DNA from: Henricia sp. BOLD:AAB3569
Lineage: Eukaryota; Echinodermata; Asteroidea; Spinulosida; Echinasteridae
Length of the DNA stretch: 64,000 nt
Reading direction: 5' to 3'
Assembly: GCA_037783545.1 (NCBI GenBank)
Contig: JBBELK010000057.1
Span: 682,001 to 746,000, forward strand
Below the pieces are notes generated by a model that searched no databases, had not been told where the DNA came from, and saw only the letters and a list, made by a program, of their open reading frames with translations. Of the stretch, positions 60,926 through 64,000 are shown piece by piece (position 1 is the stretch's first letter; each line of letters opens with the position of its first letter). The translations under genes were made by a program, and so were the position numbers.

Positions 60926-61122
60926 CTGTTACAGATGGGTAATCTGGGTTGTTCAGAATGGCCATGGTGTTCAGGGTATCATAAAAGAGTTTCGAATATG
61001 TATATTTTGATATTAGAGAAAAATTGCCACAAATGTTACCCATTACCATAGACCTGCTACCCCTTACTACAGTACCTGTATAGGAATTGCCAAATGTTTA
61101 TTAACATACTTTCCAAGCTTAG

Positions 61123-61180
61123 AGGCACAGGCTCGTCAGCAATGCGCGCGCCAAATTCGTGCCACGAAATACGCAGCTCC
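61123..61180. mobile_element. Half copy of the palindromic TTAA MITE
   Basis: AGGCACAGGCTCGTCAGCAA through ACGCAGCTCC matches one arm of 15153-15284. The second arm is missing. Confidence 0.7.
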
Positions 61181-61521
61181 GTGTATTTTGAATAATTTTC
61201 ACCTTTTAACTACATGTACTTTGAACAAGGTGAAGTACAAGGAGCAGTGAGAGCAACCTCACCCTAAAAATAAACCATTATACCATCATCAGATTGCTAC
61301 ACGAAGTCAAGAGTAAATTTTGCTCTGCCATCAAATACTGGTATTATATTTTTCTCCAAAGCAAAGATGCCTATTTGCCCTCTAATACACGGTAGAGATG
61401 TAATTTCTATCAAAATAGTAATTTAAAACTCTTATATGACCATTCTGAACATAACCCAGAAAATACAACTATGTCGGAAGTACATTTCTACGAAAGCCCA
61501 TTACCGCCAACAAAAACAATA

Positions 61522-62006
61522 TTTCAAACTCGTTATTTCGACTTTCAAACTCGTTATTTCGACTTTCAAACTCGTTATTTCGACTTTCAATCTCGTTATT
61601 TCGACTTTCAAACTCGTTATTTCGCCTTTCAAACTCGTTATTTCGCCTTTCAAACTCGTTATTTCGACTTTCAATCTCGTTATTTCGACTTTCAAACTCG
61701 TTATTTCGACTTTCAAACTCGTTATTTCGACTTTCAAACTCGTTATTTCGACTTTCAAACTCGTTATTTCGACTTTCAAACTCGTTTTTTCGACTTTCAA
61801 TCTCGTTATTTCGCCTTTCAAACTCGTTATTTCGCCTTTCAAACTCGTTATTTCGACTTTCAATCTCGTTATTTCGACTTTCAAACACGTTATTTCGACT
61901 TTCAAACTCGTTATTTCGACTTTCAATCTCGTTATTTCGACTTTCAAACGCGTTATTTCGACTTTCAATCTCGTTATTTCGACTTTCAATCTCGTTATTT
62001 CGACTT
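61522..62006. repeat. 21-bp minisatellite, about 23 copies
   Basis: The unit is CGTTATTTCGACTTTCAAAC plus T, with few substitutions (GACTTT/GCCTTT, AAACTC/AATCTC). It is open in at least four frames: VISTFKL and YFDFQTR on plus, ESRNNEF and VEITSLK on minus. No splice or homology evidence supports translation. Confidence 0.95.
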
Positions 62007-62486
62007 GCGTGTAGAACCTCGTTCCCCGTAGAATGCATTACCCAGTACCGCCCGCTTAGTGTGCACAGCCTGGGACGCGTACGAGGCTGCAGACATTTTC
62101 CCGCCTTGTCACTAATGTGACGTGGTCATGTGTTACGTCGTTGCACATGCCCGCACCGTCCATGCCGTATGCACCAGCGTCGCCATGCTCGAAATTTCGA
62201 ATTTTATTTCATGCATGGATCAGCTTGGATACATGTATGTTCACAAGACTGGGAAAGGTAAAGGTACGTTATCTACCAAGTGCATTGAGGACCAGGGTTG
62301 AAAATAATTTCCCAGATGCTAATCCGCCCGGGCGAAATACTAATCCGCCCAGGCGAAATAGTAATTCGCTTCGGCTAGTCAGTTGCGGTGGGTTGTGGGC
62401 GCTTGTCAGTACATATCTTTGGCATTCTTAGGTAAATACGAAAATTTAATCATATCAATACGAACTTTTAATCATATTTTTTGTTT

Positions 62487-63040
62487 AAAGAGAACCATCT
62501 AGTTCAAGAAAACCACCAGGACCAGGCTGGGGAAATCATGATACTGTGGTTTATAGGAACATTCTCCCACAGGAGCAGGTTGAGTGAATCATGATACTTT
62601 GTGGTCTAAGAAAACCTTCGCGCTCAAGACCACCAGTTTGGGTGAATCCCGATAATTTGTTGCTCATGAGAACTACCTCACTCAGGACCAGGCTGAGGAA
62701 AATCATGATACTTTGAACCATCTCACTTATGATTAAGTTGAGTGAATCCAAATAATTGGTTCCGGAGAACCATTTCGCTTAGGACCAAAGGATAGGGTTG
62801 AGAGAATACTGATAATTTGTTTTCCAAGAGAACCAATCCGGCGACTGCAGGTTGAGTGAATCCTGACACTTTGTGGTTCAAGAGAACCACCCCGCTAAGG
62901 AGCAGGTTTAGTGAATCCTGACACTTTGTAGTCCAAGAGAACCCTTTCACGTATGACCAGATTGAGTGAGTACTAATATACATGTACATTTGTCCAAGAG
63001 AATCATCTCGCTCAGGACCAGGTTGAGTAAATCCTTATAC
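62487..63040. repeat. Diverged tandem array, unit about 70 bp
   Basis: Repeated blocks contain AAGAGAACCA, CGCT(C/A)AGGACCAGG, TTGAGTGAATC and TGATACTTTGTGG, about eight copies. No gene is recognised. Confidence 0.75.
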
Positions 63041-63527
63041 CGGGCGGCTCCAAAAATATTTAATAATAAACGAAACCGAGAAATTATTGCTAATTGTAAC
63101 TACAGTAAGGCACAAATGAGTTAAAGGGAGATATTCTCTGTCAGGTTAAATCTCCTTTAAAAGGACGCCCTGATCATGTCATTATGTTTTTGGTTGACTG
63201 TGCAGTGGCAAATGTTCTGCAAGGGCCTAGCCTAGTTAGGGATTTGCGCCACGTTTTTTAACATGCGTCCAGTGAACAGCCTAAACCATGGCATAACCAG
63301 TTTGGACAAGTATCCAGATCGAGTATCCATGGCAAAACCTAAGACGCCTTAGAAGTTGATGTCCTCTCACTGATAATTTTGTTGAACATGGTTGGGGCCA
63401 GTCCTAAACCATTTCGTCTGTGGCTGATGCTTTGTCCCTACACCAATGCTTGCTGATGAATTCCATTGGTGTTCTCGGATGATCGATCAATTCCCCTTCG
63501 CCCAACAACAACAAAATCGCTGCATTC
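63041..63527. other. Unassigned spacer near the right edge
   Basis: No gene, RNA or clear repeat was recognised here. Confidence 0.35.
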
Positions 63528-64000
63528 TCAAGTTGGCTTGAATTTGTTCGGTTTTAAAAAAATGCAGTTTTTTCCCAACAGCATTTCATCAGCATGTTTA
63601 TTTTTGAAGCGTCTTCGGTTTTGCCAGTGGATACTTTGATCGTCCAAACATGCTCTTTTATGCCTCAGGAAGATCTGTGGTGTCACCTGGAGGGACATTA
63701 TCATCAACATCGAGATTCTCCGAGATGCGACGATAGTCCATCTGTACAAGCGTACAGATGGACTATCGTCGCATCTCGGAAGTCCTGAGGGACTGCCTCA
63801 CTGTCCCAGATGGCAACAAACAGCTGGGTAAGACGTGCAGCGATGATATTTCCACCGCACTTGACCACCTCAAGAGGTACATGTAAGCCGTCTGCACCGG
63901 GTGCTTTCCCACTGGACATCTGCCGGATGGCTCTTGTAACTTCAATGACAGTTGGGGGTTGTTCAGCTCCTCTACGATGGGACTCCGTGGGAGCTGGGAA
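63528..64000 (-). pseudogene. Non-LTR retrotransposon reverse-transcriptase fragment, running off the window
   Basis: On the minus strand from the edge: an IEVTRAIRQM block, then SGKAPGADGLHVPLEVVKCG and VPQDFRDATIVHLY. These are the fingers and early palm region of LINE reverse transcriptases. At LY the sequence turns back on itself as a perfect hairpin (63719-63780). A further piece with DEMLLGKNC near 63560 may be another part of the same element. It is not functional. Confidence 0.75.
63719..63780. repeat. Perfect 29-bp inverted repeat with 4-base loop
   Basis: Arms 63719-63747 and 63752-63780 are exact reverse complements (TCCGAGATGCGACGATAGTC...), with loop AAGC. Both arms are the same piece of the LINE reverse-transcriptase code. 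Confidence 0.95.

Noticed and set aside
61436-62038. Four overlapping frames of 162-192 codons with heptapeptide repeats
   Set aside because: They arise from a pure 21-bp tandem repeat and have no independent support. It is kept as a repeat and as a finding, not as a gene.
1-64000. tRNA or rRNA genes
   Set aside because: No cloverleaf with a convincing B box and no rRNA sequence was recognised by eye. A covariance search could still find one.

Overview
This is animal genomic DNA: spliced genes with GT-AG introns, about 40% GC, and a very high load of transposons. The two host genes and the transposon types (Penelope-like, Ty3/Gypsy, CR1/L2-like LINE remnants, many foldback elements and MITEs) suit a marine invertebrate deuterostome such as an echinoderm, hemichordate or amphioxus. 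The species cannot be fixed from the sequence alone. Short palindromes of the TACATGTA type recur throughout.

Host genes. (1) A complete AIDA orthologue (axin interactor, dorsalization-associated protein) lies on the minus strand, from the ATG at 16911 to the stop at 3485. It has ten exons, all splice phases agree, and it encodes 314 codons. Its introns hold a LINE tail (intron 7), a 3.8-kb foldback element with a minisatellite core (intron 6), a partial foldback arm (intron 5), a Mutator-like end and a TTAA palindromic MITE (intron 3), and another MITE (intron 2). (2) A calmodulin-like four-EF-hand gene lies on the plus strand (52195-58615). Its exon lengths and phases follow the calmodulin plan. 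The first exon, probably little more than the ATG, was not found. A second 3.6-kb foldback element of the same family as the AIDA one occupies its first intron.

Between and around them is nested mobile DNA. 17.1-19.1 kb: two MITE-type elements with nested hairpins. 19.55-21.87 kb: an element with inverted repeats of about 0.4 kb. 22.6-30.8 kb: a decayed Ty3/Gypsy element on the minus strand, split by a 2,554-bp Mutator-like element with a perfect 9-bp target duplication. 33.2-37.3 kb: foldback DNA built of short units carrying an ACCCAAACGTTGG-like motif. 37.6-51.2 kb: a Penelope-like retroelement whose reverse transcriptase is interrupted by a foldback transposon. That region was then enlarged by a 2,341-bp duplication and by three near-identical 2,775-bp tandem units. 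59.4-63.0 kb: three unrelated tandem arrays. The right edge holds a LINE reverse-transcriptase fragment with a 29-bp perfect hairpin.

The most striking theme is a foldback family whose copies start GTCCATGGGCC next to TA and carry different interiors (21-bp minisatellite, or ~355-bp subrepeats). In the Penelope-inserted copy, the junctions of both tandem duplications fall inside one 14-bp palindrome, GTTGCCATGGCAAC. This palindrome is also a perfect match to an RFX X-box and occurs 11 times in the window.
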